Source: Chondrilla cf. caribensis
Lineage: Eukaryota > Porifera > Demospongiae > Chondrillida > Chondrillidae
Direction of reading: 5' to 3'
Assembly (NCBI GenBank): GCA_964020155.1
Contig: OZ026548.1
Coordinates: 2,109,897-2,173,896, forward strand
DNA: 64,000 nucleotides
The translations under genes were made by a program, and so were the position numbers. Each line of letters opens with the position of its first letter. Within the stretch, counting starts at the first letter, position 1. The notes beneath the pieces were generated by a model that was not told the origin of the DNA, did not search any database, and was given only the letters and a program-made list of their open reading frames with translations. Shown here piece after piece: positions 1-13,100 of this stretch.

Positions 1-786
1 AGGACTCCAGACAAACCAGCTTCTTCCTGTAGAGCTATCTTCCTCTGTGGTCAAGATAACGCGACTTCGGGATACTACTGGATCAAGGGAGAGAAAGATT
101 CCAAAATTATAATAACACAATTCTACTGCAACATGGAAGACACTCGCTGTGGGATCAGAGGAGGATGGATGAGAGTGGCCCACATCGACATGACTGATCC
201 GGATGATACCTGTCCTCCTCCGCTGAGAACACTGAACTCTCCAAAACGAATGTGTGCTAGGTCTGTGTCCACTGGATGTTCCTCAGTGGCGTACTCCACA
301 TGTGGCATTCCGTACACCAGGGTGTGTGGGAGGGCTATCGGATATGCCTATCGAACACCTGACGGGTTCAATCCGCAACCAAGCATTAATGGTCCCTACA
401 TTGATGGCCTCTCCATCACTCACGGAAGTCCCAGAAAGCACATATGGTCATATGCAGCCGGTTATTCCCAGGAGATGGGAGTTGATACCAACTGTCCATG
501 TGCCACAACCCCAGGGAAGTCACCCCCTTCAAATGTAGGCAGTCAGTACCACTGCGAAGCAGGCAGGACTGGGGGAATATCGGGGACAACCTTTGCAACT
601 GATCCCCTGTGGGACGGGAAGGGGTGTTTCACAGGAAGTAACTGTTGTTCAACCAGTGGGTTGCCATGGTTCTGTAGAACACTATCTTGTGAAACTACCG
701 ACAACATTGAGGTCAGATGGTGTTGTAACGAGGTACCGACTAACGAAGAGGTGGCGACGGAACTACTGGAGATCTACATCATCTAA
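1..786 (+). CDS. Fibrinogen-like Cys-rich secreted protein, 3' part
   Basis: The frame is open from base 1 to the TAA at 784-786, so this is the C-terminal 261 residues of a longer protein whose earlier exons lie off the window. An internal Met at 133 is not the start: the upstream residues in frame (CRAIFLCGQ, SGYYWIKGE, QFYCNM) belong to the same domain. The sequence is cysteine-rich and carries the order of motifs of a fibrinogen-C-like domain seen repeatedly in sponges and cnidarians: GYYWI near the front, GWMRVAHIDMTD, VCGRAIGY, YIDGLSITHGSPRKHIW, a CPC motif, DPLWDGKGC, a CC pair and a terminal TTDNIEVRWC. Family knowledge suggests an extracellular, disulphide-bonded lectin-like or matrix role. 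Signal peptide and any collagen or other modules would be upstream. The family call is by pattern only; the ligand is unknown. Confidence 0.72.
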   Translation, partial: RTPDKPASSCRAIFLCGQDNATSGYYWIKGEKDSKIIITQFYCNMEDTRCGIRGGWMRVAHIDMTDPDDTCPPPLRTLNSPKRMCARSVSTGCSSVAYSTCGIPYTRVCGRAIGYAYRTPDGFNPQPSINGPYIDGLSITHGSPRKHIWSYAAGYSQEMGVDTNCPCATTPGKSPPSNVGSQYHCEAGRTGGISGTTFATDPLWDGKGCFTGSNCCSTSGLPWFCRTLSCETTDNIEVRWCCNEVPTNEEVATELLEIYII

Positions 787-795
787 CAACAACAG

Positions 796-845
796 CTACA
801 GTGGTGGAGATGAGCTCTACAGTGGTGGAGATGAGCTCTACAGTG
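796..845. repeat. 21-bp tandem repeat, about 2.4 units
   Basis: Two exact 21-bp copies (796-816 and 817-837, beginning CTACAGTGGTGG) and a partial third lie ten bases after the stop of the fibrinogen-like gene, so in its presumed 3' UTR. Confidence 0.8.
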
Positions 846-1335
846 TGTGGACTATAACAGTGTTTACTAGCTAGATAGGACTAACATCTTAGATAGTTTA
901 TAGTATAGTAAAAATGATAGGCTAAGCATGAGTTTTACGATCATGTCTGTCCGGTTAGTACATGTTATATTCTTAGAATCTACATATACATGTACTTTGA
1001 TATTATGTGATGGTTATCATTGCACATAATAATAATACTATTGGATGAATGGACATACACTGCTATTGCTTCAGCATAAATGCAATATACCTGTGGTTGA
1101 ATTCTGGTCTTATAGGACCACACTTGTTATTGACCGCCAAGTTTGGAGTAGCTAATAATGAGTTAACTTGTTTGAGTGCGTTGGTTTTGCATCCGTCTAG
1201 GAACTTGGCAACTATAATGTTTAATATAATAATATTCAAATGACTGAATTGCTTGGAATCAAGCTTCACTGTTAAATGATAATACATACATAACACATAC
1301 GTACATATTTACACGTGCCATGCAGTGATATCAAT
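846..1335. other. 3' UTR / intergenic stretch
   Basis: AT-rich DNA between the convergent ends of the fibrinogen-like gene (+) and the SAMD15-like gene (-). I see no coding signal. An ATTAAA-type signal for the minus strand is possible near 1219-1224. Confidence 0.5.
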
Positions 1336-2146
1336 TCAGAAATTACTAGACTTCCCCTTAGTTCTACTGCAATCTTCCAGCTCCATCCCCAGAGCATTGC
1401 GGGGTTCCAGTGATATGGATTTGTTCCAGTAAGGCTCGTCCTGCTGCAGCATCTTCCTCAGTTCACTGGTGATGGTCTTGATGTGTGTCCAGTCTTGAAC
1501 GCCCAATCTAGGCAGAGTGGACGCATCCACAAGTATCAGCTTCCTTCCGCTGATGAGATTAGAAGTGAAGCATTCCTGGAGGGTATGGCAAATGGACATA
1601 CAAAGTGAAATGGGGGACTTGACATTGACATCCGTCAATATATGGACAATAGCTGTTGTCACAAGTCTACACATGCATCATCGGCCATGGACAGGGGATT
1701 TAATGCTTTGAATGTAACTCAAATTATGTCCGATGCAACCACAGAGGTGTTACAGCCGGTGTCCTTGGATGCATACGATATAGTCCCTACTTTGACTACA
1801 ACGGTACTCGGTCCTCCTTTCAGGGGCCTTAACACCCTTTTTATGAACATTCCGAACACTGATTATGCGAGTAAGAAATTTTCACGATAATTTTGACATA
1901 TCCATCTTTCTCCTTAGAATTCCTATTCTTGTACATGTACACTGCCGGTTCTGTCGTACTAAGACCTGGAAGCACCGTGCCAGGCAGGTTGATACTTACG
2001 AAGATTACATCAACTTGAGATGACGTTGAGAGACCAACCTTATACTGAGGCAGTCCGAGACTTTCTATCCACTCTCCTACTTGCTCTTCCGTCCAGTTGG
2101 CGCATTCCGGAATAGATATACGATCACCTCGTCTGTCGGCGGCCAT
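1336..2146 (-). CDS. SAMD15: SAMD15-like small SAM-domain protein
   Basis: Two exons: 2039-2146 (36 codons, from the ATG at 2146) and 1336-1575 (79 codons plus stop), joined in phase 0 with donor AAG|GTTGGT and acceptor CCAG|GAATGC. The 115-residue product is almost only a SAM domain. Exon 1 ends WTEEQVGEWIESLGLPQYK and exon 2 continues ECFTSNLISGRKLILVDAS, then LPRLGVQDWTHIKTI. After the domain comes SISLEPRNALGMELE, which resembles the tail following the SAM domain of vertebrate SAMD15, so the assignment is fairly specific. The human protein is several times longer; this gene lacks the long N-terminal part. The start codon context AAAATGGCCGCC resembles the TISU/YY1 element of genes with very short 5' UTRs. 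SAM domains mediate protein-protein contacts; the cellular role is not established. The gene is head-to-head with HEATR6. Confidence 0.8.
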
Positions 2147-2221
2147 TTTGTTGTAAATTTCCCGTTGCCATGTGATTAGTCTTCAGCTGTAGACGCGTCA
2201 TAGCTTGCAGGAACCCGAAAA
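2147..2221. promoter_or_regulatory. Bidirectional SAMD15-like/HEATR6 promoter
   Basis: Only 75 bp separate the ATG of the minus-strand SAM gene (2146) from the ATG of plus-strand HEATR6 (2222-2224), so both promoters must share this space or overlap the coding starts. It holds GTTGCCATG at 2164-2172, half of an RFX X-box palindrome, and a YY1/TISU-like element overlaps the minus-strand ATG. The duplicated copy near 52927 keeps only the HEATR6-side bases of this interval (homology starts at 2194). Confidence 0.6.
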
Positions 2222-3961
2222 ATGGAGGTCTTCGAATGGATCAGGCATGTCTTAGCTACCACAACTCCTTCATTAGAATTTGAGTCAATATTGGTTGTTC
2301 TGGTGAAATATGGCGTGACATCGGATCAAACGGCGAGTGGCATACCCATAGCACACAATCTATTCCAGATCTATGTATATATAGCAGACCTATAGCTATT
2401 GTGTGTATATAGGCGCTGTACTGTACTGTATGATAGAGCTACATTGTATCATAATAGCATAGAGTATCTAGTTGTGGTAAACCGTCACCATTAGCAATAG
2501 AAGACTGTGGTTAACCTTAAAACTGTAGCATTTTGAAGTAGAAAACTGTTTATTAGAAAGTTACCAGAATCATACCATGATTGGAATTACCCCATTTTGT
2601 CTTGCTGTACTGAAGGGTACTTATACTGGTATACTAGTACATGTGTAGATGTGCTAGTATACTAGTATATGTGCCAGTGTACCAGTAGTTTTCAATTGTA
2701 CATTGTATACATATGTACCTATGTGCATACATACTCCCACATGTATTATTCTTATTGTATGCATTGATACACACACATGTGCAATACACTGGTGCTAACG
2801 TGCGTGCATATTCTTCTTTGTATAGTTCATAAAGGATTTCCTATGCAAGTCCTCTGTCTTGGCTCACGTACTGGAGGTTGGCAACCTTCGGACCACAGTG
2901 TTGGGACTGCAGTGTATTGACAGCCTGGCCTCTCGGTTAGTACATTATGCACCACCCAACTGTGTATGTAGCTCAGTGAGTACCTTGAAGGGCATGGCAA
3001 ATCTGTTCTGTGAGTACGGTGAATACATAAGTACTTGTTGATCTGCCGCAATTTGATTTCAGAGAATATGGCAGATTAACGAGTTTGATGAATTAAGTGG
3101 ACATTCATTGGTACTTGTACATTATATTGGTACTGGGAAATCTTGGCGGGTTAAAAGGTTTGGCAGATTAACAAGAATTCACTGTACCTTGTAGGGCACT
3201 GCTAGTCTGTACTTCTCAAGAGGGATTTTGCCATCAGTGCCAGCTAACATAGTGTACCTACACAAGGGACCTAGTGAACTGTATGTGTGTACTAACTAAT
3301 CATACCAATGTTAGTACGTGTACACTAAGCAAGTACCTATATGGTATTAGTGTGTATGTATGTAGTGTGTGTTCTGTACTCTCTCAAGTGTCAGCATACA
3401 TATCTGAAGGTAACAAATGGTTACCTAGTTATTATGTCTATGCATGTTCACCACTGGACTTTGTCCTCGCAGGTGGTTTTATCCACTTAATTAGATTAAT
3501 TACACTATGTACAGTACATATTGTGTATTATGTTACTGTTTGCCTGTCCTTACTGCTACTGTGCTAAGCCAATAGTGACTAGATGACCGTTGCTTCACAT
3601 GTTGTGTTTAGCCTACATGATAATACCTGAGACAAGCCTCACTAAGAACAATCCACCAATTTCCACAGTCCACTAACTTGTTAAACTTCACTGGTCAATT
3701 TCATGCCATTGATCTTCTAATCTTGTAGTATTACCTAACAGTAGTCACTATGCAGGAAGTCCATATGAAATGGCCTCAATAAGAAGACCTTTTCTCATAA
3801 CTGTGTGCTGATGTAGGTTTGTTCTCCTCTTAGTAAACTCGTCCCTAAGGAGTGCTGGGAATGGTGCTACTCCGTTACCATGGCACCCCTCAGTGAAGCA
3901 GTCACCTCGTTCAACAGAGACATGTACCCAGTGAGTGATGGTGGTCACAGTGCTGTGTGTG

Positions 3962-4045
<84 letters not shown>

Positions 4046-4054
4046 TCTATGTGT

Positions 4055-4131
<77 letters not shown>

Positions 4132-7100
4132 CGTGCATGTGTGCGTGCGTGTGTGCATGCGTGTGTATGTCTGTGTGATACATAATACTGAATATGTGTG
4201 TGCATTTATGTCTGTATTGTGTTTTGTCTATTCCACTGTGATTCAGATGTAATATATTTACATGTTTTTACATGCACATGTACATATGTGTGTATACATG
4301 TGCATGCACCCATCTCATGAGTTTGCTTTGTTTAGTTTCATCTTTGTGTTATTGGAGTGACTCTCCCAACATTTTAGTCAGTACTACCACCCAATCACCC
4401 TATGTACCTACCAATCACCCTATGTACCTACCAATCACCCTGTGTACCTACAACCTCCCTGTGTACCTACCAATCATCCTATGTACCTACCAATCACCCT
4501 GTGTACCTACGTACCAATCACCCTATGTACCTACCAATCACCCTATGTACCTTCATACCTACCTCCTGCAGTACCTCAACCAGTGCCTGAGAACGCTGAC
4601 ATCTCTGGTCCTAGTCCAAACTCCTTCTGGGGTACAGTTCCTCCTCACACTGCTCAGACCGTTGTTGACTCATGGGTTGCTGTCCATCCCTGTTTCCCGA
4701 TCAGGATCAGAGACCTCTGGTGATGAGGTCTTGTCTGACCGGGAGGGTGCTACACGACAACCTGGAGGACTGGCAGGGACCGGTTCCGACTCTGACGTAT
4801 CAGATTCGGAATATTCTCTCAGTGTGGACTTGAAGTCAAGGTGAGAACAATCTTATACGTATTTCATGTATTGTACCTACATATGTGTGTTTTGTTTTTG
4901 TTATGTTGTACATACTGTATTAACATGCTCTACATAGTACATACACACTCTGCACTTTTTATGTGTACATGCATGTGCACTTACTGTATACACATTTTTG
5001 TGTTGCACATACAGAGTATCTACATTCACATGCAGTGAATTGTCAATAATCTACCACCGTTTCATCCACCAAACCTTATCAACTTCAATTTCCCAGCACC
5101 AATGTAGCCGACAAGCTGTAATGTATGGCTAGTTAATCTGCCAAACTCAAATACATAAATGCATAAACATGATAGTATATTTGCATGCATGTGTATGTAA
5201 TCATATTTACTGTTACATCATATTGTGTACATTTACTTCAAACACACCATTTCTGCAATGGTAATAAATATGTGTATATATACGTATGTACATGATATGT
5301 ATGTCCAGTATGTACTGTGCACAGGGCTTGGTCAGCTCGTATTCGTCAGCAGTCCTACCAGTGTCTGTATTCACTCCTACACACCATGGAGAGGAAGGAG
5401 GTGTTCTCCTACTGGTCCATGTTCCTCACCACTAGCAACACCGAACCAGCTGGTCCAACCATACTCACCTGCTTAGTGAAGGAATCCTCCAGTAAGGTAC
5501 ACACTGTGTGTGTACATGGTTTGTAGTAATAATTGCATATCTGCATGCAAGCTCACATGACATACCATGTACGTATGTCAGTACATCAGACATACAACGT
5601 GCTATATTTTGTGATTACATACATACCTGCAGCATGTGTCCATGTCTTAACCAGTATAGCATCCGTTGCTAACGCTTTATACCGTTGCTAACGCTTTATA
5701 CGTTATAACATTGCTGTATAATGGTACTGTTTCTATGGTAACAGATGCTATACTTACATTACGTACATATATACTTGGTCATTGCCTTTATGTTCAGGTT
5801 CGTATGACCATAGCAATGTGTCTTTCTACTCTGCTGGAAGGAACCAAACCGCTCCTGTCTGCAGCAGATGATAGGTACGTATTTGGCTGCATGCACACAC
5901 ATGCACATTCAGTACATATCAAGTGAGGATGCACAGTGTAAACTGTACAATGACTCCTTTACGTAAGACCACTTGTCATGACTAACCACTATTGAACCAT
6001 CCAACCAGATATATGATATGGACCTACACTGTGTTCACATCTGTTCAAAGGCCACCCATCTAGAGGGATCACTTTTTCTTGTCACTTTGGTGGTGTTCAT
6101 GGGGTGGGACTTGTATATAAGGACCTCCCAAGGGACCTGGAAAGGTGGTCTCTATGGACAGGTGGTCTTCATACAGGGATGCTGTAATGTGCTTGTAGGC
6201 GAGTTGATATTGTGGATGGCTTGATGAGATCGTTTAGGACAGGTGGTCTTTGTGTGGAGATGGCCTTTATAACAGCTTCCAATGTACGTATGTAAACAGA
6301 TTTTATTACACATATGCTCACATCACAAATGCACAGACACATATGTACTTATGTACACATGTACATACCTACCTCTGTGTAAAACACACATTCATACACG
6401 AACCCATACCGGCATTCTGGCTTCCCACATATGTAGTCTCATCTCTCCAACTTCTCTATCATCACAGACCTCTGCAGTCACACGCCTTCATCCCATACTC
6501 GCACTGGCTGGGTGGCATCCTCAGGGACATTCACAGAGTGTTGCTCTTGGCAGCGTCAACAGAGGGAAATAGTAAAACACTTGTTCAGATTTTGAAGGTA
6601 CATATATACGTACTGTACATTTATCGCCCGATGACGTCATACATCAAAGAAACCGGTATGCCGGTATACAGGCTACCAGTACTGCAGTAACCTGCAAGCG
6701 CCCCCTAAAACCTAGCAACGCGACCGCACAATTATCACATCAATCAACACTTTGGAAGACCATTGTCAATCAATCAATCAGTCTCATACTGGTGTACAAC
6801 GTACAACTTTCTTCATTGGCTTGATTTGTTTCACTCTGCTTTCATGGCGAGGTGCCCTGAACCCCTGACGTTTCCTAATTTCGGACACTTTGGATTGTTG
6901 CGAAACTGTTCTCTTCGCGAATCGGCCGTTTTTCGGATCAAGTTTGGTATCAAACTGATCCTCAATCTACGAAACAACGTTTAAAGATTTGAATAAATTT
7001 AACCGATTATTGTACTTGCATGATGTTCCAAAGAAGAAAGCGTCCGGAATTGGGGCACCACACCATACTCGTTTTTGGGAGTCGTCATCTTTCATGTCGA

Positions 7101-10100
7101 ACAATGGATAGTGGTTGGCTTTCCTCACTGCTGGAAGGCTGATACAGTGAAACCTCTTTAATCCGACACTCAATGGGACCTGAGAATATTGTTGGATTAG
7201 GAGGTTGTTGGATTATGGAGTGCCTCTTACCATACTTATGTATGGTGACTGTACCTCATATAATGGTTGGATTAGAGAGAATGTTGGATTATAGAGGTGT
7301 CGGATTAGGGAGGTTTCACTGTAATGCTTATGATAGACCATTTTCTTGAAAGAGAAACAAAATTACTGGAAATATCGAAACGAGGGGAAGAAAAGTATTC
7401 GAATTCAAACGTACGGCGTATTTTTCTAGGCGGCTATTTTGCCGTATTGCTTTGTTTACTGCACTTGCCCTCGGGTCTCGAGCAGTAAACGCAATACGGC
7501 ACAGAGAGCGTGTAGTAACTAGTACATACGTAAGTCCACAAACACACCTATGGTAGTACAGCGATGGGTATGCGTAAAGTGTTGCTAGTGGAACCTGTCC
7601 ATAAAGATCACTCAAAGAACAAAGAAAATGTGTCCTTGCCTCTGTAGATGGGTGTTATGTATCTATATTATTGAAGTACCTTAATGTAATGGAGTTCATA
7701 TGTATGTACGTATATCATTCACATATGTATGTGTGTACGTATATGTACATAGGTAAGTACATACGTACATATTATGTACATGTGTACAATGCACTCATAC
7801 CTAGCTACATACACATATGCACATACGTACATACAATGATATGAGATATACATGTGTGCCTACAGTAGATATGGGTGATGAATAAGATTGGCTACTGGAC
7901 AGCTGTACATCACGAGTTGATCCTCAACTCATGATTGAGTGTACAGTGAATGCTGTATGAACTGTGCATGTGGTATGTGTACTGTATGTGTGGAACACCT
8001 CAGCACTTTGTATCAGTGTCTCTACTCCTGGTCACTGCGTCTTTCTCTATTTGTTCAGTGCATCAGTTCTCTCTTGTCGAATGTGCCGTACGCTAGGCTA
8101 TCAGAGCCATACCAGATCAGAATGGCTTCCTCTTTAAAACCACTGCTCACTTACAGAAGTTAGTACACCATCAACGAATGTTATGTGCACTAGTGTGTAC
8201 TCTTGGTATGCCAGCATACTGTACGTATGCTGGTAAGCGCATGCATGCATACGTATGTGTGTCGTCTGTATGTATTTAATCTCTTCCTCTGTCCTGTGTG
8301 TGAATATGTACATACAGTATATATGTATCTGCATACTTACTTTAACATGTTAAGTATGCACATTTATATACATACTGTACGTACATACTTTCTGTACATG
8401 GCTTTGATCTCAGATGTGGATGTTCGCGTTGCTTGCTTTACTTGCTTCAACTCGCTGTTGTCCAACGAGTGCAGTGATGATGTGAGAGAGTGGATCTCGA
8501 GATCCGTCAGTCCCACGCTACCGGAGGTCTGCATGGAGCAACTTCCCCCCAACGTTCATCCTCAAGTGATTCAGATAGCAGCCCTACAGCTCTTATCGTC
8601 GTTGGCCAAGTGTCACGCTCGATCGTTACTGTGAGTGCATGTTAGTGGGTTCATAAGTGTGCCCTCTACTTGTAAACAAAGCTACAAGTACGTATATACT
8701 GTACAAATGTACGTATGAACACACTCACTTTGTTAAGAAGGAACAATTTTGTTTTTTGAATATTTGTACTTATTTTCTCGCACTTTTATGATTCTTGATG
8801 ATTATTAGAGTTGAGTTGAAATTGATAATTTCAATATGAAGTACTATGCATACGTATGTATCCGTATTATTATAATGCTGTGAATCATCTTTGTTGCTAG
8901 TTTATGAGATGTCTCCTCAGTGTGTCTCAGTGCCCACAATGATACAGTACATTACATAGCTACATACGTATGTGTGTATGTGTGTACCTGTTTGATGTAG
9001 AGCTCCATTTTCCAAACTAATGGAACAGTTGTCAATATGTGTTGATGCCCCCGAACTGTCGATCCATGCCCTACAAGTGATGGAAGAATTTTGGAAATCG
9101 AGGCAGAATAACAAGGACATAATGGCTCTGGACAAGGTATGTACATGTGTGGGTGGGTACACATGTACATGCATACGTGCATAGCAGTTGTTCAAATAGT
9201 AGAGGCTCTTTTCTTGATGTTTCAAATGGTGGCAAATGGTCTTATTTGTTAGTTATAAACCATTTGAAATCACAAGTAGCCATTTCATTTTCTTTCCTTT
9301 TCCTACACAATCTGTTCAGTGCTGTGGTTGGTGTTATGCCAGTGTACTTATAATATTGAAAATGCTAAGCACCTCTGAATTTAGGGTTACAGGCCACATA
9401 TGTAGCTGGGAGTGTTTTGTATGTATTGCTACTACCCCTCCCCCTTCTCTTTCAAGGCCTGCAGCTCCTGGTCCAGCCTCCTGCAGGGTCCGATATCCAA
9501 GCATCTACAGGGCACACACCACCCCTCCATCAGCTCATGTTGTGACCTACTGGCTACCATTGGCTCTGATGTGATGGGAAAGCTCAAAGTATGTACTCAT
9601 ATGTACATCAATACACACTCATGTGCTGCACGTTTGTATGTATAATAATATAACATGTATCTCCATGTAGTAGCTGTACATACTCAATAGACATACGTAT
9701 TATGTAAATGTGAATGTACATGTTGTATTTGAAATATACTGTACATACACAGCTCTCTTGTGTACAACCTGCATATATGTACGTATGTACTATTGTATGA
9801 GTGTACGTACATACATTATCCATGTACATAGGATATGTTTGTCCATTTTCTGTAGCAAAGTACTTGTGTGTTCATATTATCCATGATTTTGGGCATTGCT
9901 AAACACGAGACATCTCAAGTACAGGTACGGATGTGTGTGCAGCACTGTGAATGTACTAACATGTGTGAATGTGCATACATGCGTGTTAACACCATAGGTT
10001 ACGCATACACATGTACGTACATACATTTCCTGAGTCTTACTTGAAGAAATAAATGTAGGTTACATATCTCACATCATTTTCCTCTACAGGCATCCGCCGT

Positions 10101-13100
10101 TAGAACCCTGGGTGTATATATACAGTATCCTAATCTACAAGCAGTGAGTGTACCAGTACGATGTGCTACCAACTTGTTGCAGTGTACCAGTACAACTCCT
10201 TTACTTACTCTACACAGGACCTATCCTTTCTCATGGATGCCACTCACATCATAACTGAACAGGTAAAGTCAAAGGATCTGCCAATACGTGTGCAAGCAGC
10301 CTGGTCTCTTGGTAACCTCTGTGACGTACTACGTGGGCGGGAGGAGGTCCTCACCCCCCTGGTGTACGTCCAGCTCCTGGATGCCTGCCTGTCCACTTGC
10401 AAGGACCATGAGCGAGTGAGGGTCAACAGCATCCGAGCACTGGGACACCTCCTGTATGGACTGCAAGACAGGCATTTAAGTGAGAGACACAGTGTAATTT
10501 GCATATGTATTGCACATATTCACAGAATTCCAATTGTGTGTGTGGTAGATGTATATGTATGTATGTACGTATATATTGCACATGGATAAACATATTTCCA
10601 CACTAGTTGCACTTAAAAGGTGCAGGTCATGGATATGCTGTCTGTGTATTTAGAATTACTTCAATTCTCATGTATACACTGGAGGTACAGTATCATTGTA
10701 TTCATGTACACTTGTACTGAGCACAAATGTACATATGAACATGTGTTTGCTTACATCTATACATTGCTGTAAGTACAGTTTTGTATTTATTATACTACTA
10801 TCCTGTGTTTAGCATGCATATGTATGTACATCCACACACACTCTACATACGTGTGTATTTGCATAATATCGTCATACAAACCTTACCTGTACTTTCTGTA
10901 ACTATACATACATACGTACACACATATGTATGTACTTACTTATGTACCTATACAGGTGTTGTAAGTCCAAAGTTGCAACAATGTATGGACTTTCTCTCAA
11001 AGACTATATCAAGTGGAGCAGCTAAAGTGAGTTTGGACGAAATATTCAATGCTATCTCATCTTCTGTACATATGTACGTCCATACTCAGGTATCAATGTT
11101 GCATATGTAGGGTGTTTATACTCAGTCAAGCATAACATTGTAAATACGTATGTACATACGTTGTTGTGTATGTACAATATGTATGTGTGAGTAGATATGT
11201 ACTGTACTTGCATGCATGCATGCGTATGTACAGTATATAATCTTATCTCCCACTTTCACCTACATGTATATGTATGGGAAAGTGTGCATTCTCACACTGA
11301 TACAAAGAACCTCATTTTGTCACAGACTGCACACACACATAAATCACTGCACACAGGTGTACTTCCTCTACAGAAGTACTTTACACTTGTTCTGATTGCT
11401 ATGACACTGCTGTACACAGTACGTATTGTCCTGTACACAGATCAGATGGAACGGCTGTCATGCTGCCTCCAACGCCCTGTCTTCCAAGACTGTACTGGCA
11501 CAGTCTTCTGCGGATCAGCTCTTAGCTGCTCTGACCAAGACTCTGTACACCTGCAAGAACTTCAAGGTTAGCTGTTGTTGAGTGGTGTACCGTCTACTTA
11601 CTTTGGTACACACATACGTACATACGTATAATATATTATGTGTATATTTTGTGTCCAGGGTTGACATGTACGTATAAGATGTGTGTGCAATGTAGCTTTG
11701 ATCATGCACATGTATACGAATGTTAACATACAGTTACTTACAGTATATATTATGTCACATATAGTATATGACACACATACACACAAACACCCCCCCCCCA
11801 CACACACACACATAATATCCTTCTTCAATTTTGTATTTCCCTTCTACAGGTTCGTGTCAGTGCAGTCACTGCATTGTGCTGTGTTCACACATATCCCACA
11901 CCGATGGTAGTGTGGGAAGGGCTGATACAAGCCATTGAAGCAAGCGATGAAATGAAGGACTTCTCCGAGTTCAAGCACCAGTCAATGCTGCAGTCCAAGC
12001 TGTGTGACCTCTTGTGCCACCTCATGCAGACCACACCAGATAAGATAAAGGGCGAAGTGGACGTGTTGCTGACTCAGCACACTGACCACATTGTAACTTT
12101 TGTCTCCAAACTGAAGGTTAGGTGACATGCACAGGATAGTTAGCTTGGACTATCTCCACTACTTACATATGTAATTGAGGATTGGCATGTTTGTAGTGAT
12201 AAATGTACTCATTATCAAACAATGCAGGATTAATGTACATAACTGCATTATTACACGCATGCTACGTACACGTACATGTACTACATGCGTGTATGTATGA
12301 ATGCTTAGTGATCTCTCTTGTTTTTCCCCCTCTCCCAACAAGCCACTTGGAGACAGCCCTGAAGGTACGTATGTGTACGTGGCCTGTGCATTGATGTGCT
12401 GTACGTGTACATGCGTATATTATATGTAGATGTATTATGTATGCTACTGAATAGCAGGGAATTTTCAAAGAAGAAAAATTTACAATTCATCATAAATTAC
12501 CATTGGTTGTGGTGGTTTTAATTTGGCAATACAGTGGGACCCCTATAATCCGGCCCCCTGGAATACAGACACCGTGCTAAAGCAGACGCATAATCTTGAA
12601 ACTAACTTATTCCGTATTGTAATGTATGTAAAATGCCCCCTGAAAACAGACTTTCGTTATCCCGTAAAACGGATGGAAAAATATGAACCTGTGTATACAA
12701 ATCAGTAGTAAATTATACACAATAAAACGGACAAATCAAAGTTTCTGAGGCTGTAAGATTTTCTCCAGTTTGTCCACCAAACTTTGGTCCTGACAATCCA
12801 TACGTGCAGGAGATTTCGAGGTGAAATTGCGATCATTGGGAAGTATTCGTTACGAAGACGATTTGGATTATACCGTATTAGCTCATGTCAAGAAATTTGA
12901 GGTTTAGTTCGAGGATAAAGTGTCTAGAACTCTTACAACTAGACAAATTTCGTATTGCTCCCTATATGCAATGTGTCTTTTTGCCACCCAATATGGCTGC
13001 CAAGTTACGCCTCTGCGTCATGCATGGTTATTAATTTCAATCTAAAATACATAACCCCTAAGGACACCTCTATAATCAGGACACGAAAAGACTGACCTAA

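Larger units (their letters stand above)
6600..7540. other. Intron segment missing from the paralogue
   Basis: Relative to the duplicate (junction near 56935), HEATR6 intron 7 contains about 0.9 kb of extra DNA. It includes a TGACGTCA palindrome (near 6632), a pogo-like MITE and a hairpin. I see no exon in it. Whether it is an insertion here or a deletion in the copy cannot be told from the window. Confidence 0.5.

Noticed and set aside
133..786. Met at 133 as the start of the first gene
   Set aside because: The frame is open from base 1 and residues before the Met belong to the same Cys-rich domain.
1642..1890. Plus-strand frame across the SAMD15-like intron
   Set aside because: It overlaps the minus-strand SAM exon 2 edge and its intron, with no recognisable domain.
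3748..4252. Long open frames of alternating Cys-Val or His-Thr over GT/AC tracts (here and at 16.6, 17.0, 20.3, 23.5, 27.4, 29.6, 33.8, 37.7, 54.6, 61.2 kb)
   Set aside because: They are translations of dinucleotide repeats, open in all frames and on both strands.
4391..4562. CRISPR-like array
   Set aside because: Units are contiguous with no unique spacers, and the genome is eukaryotic.
4272..4571. Upstream extension of the HEATR6 exon 4 frame through the minisatellite
   Set aside because: The CTGCAG acceptor at 4571 matches phase with exon 3; the upstream part is a repeat translation.
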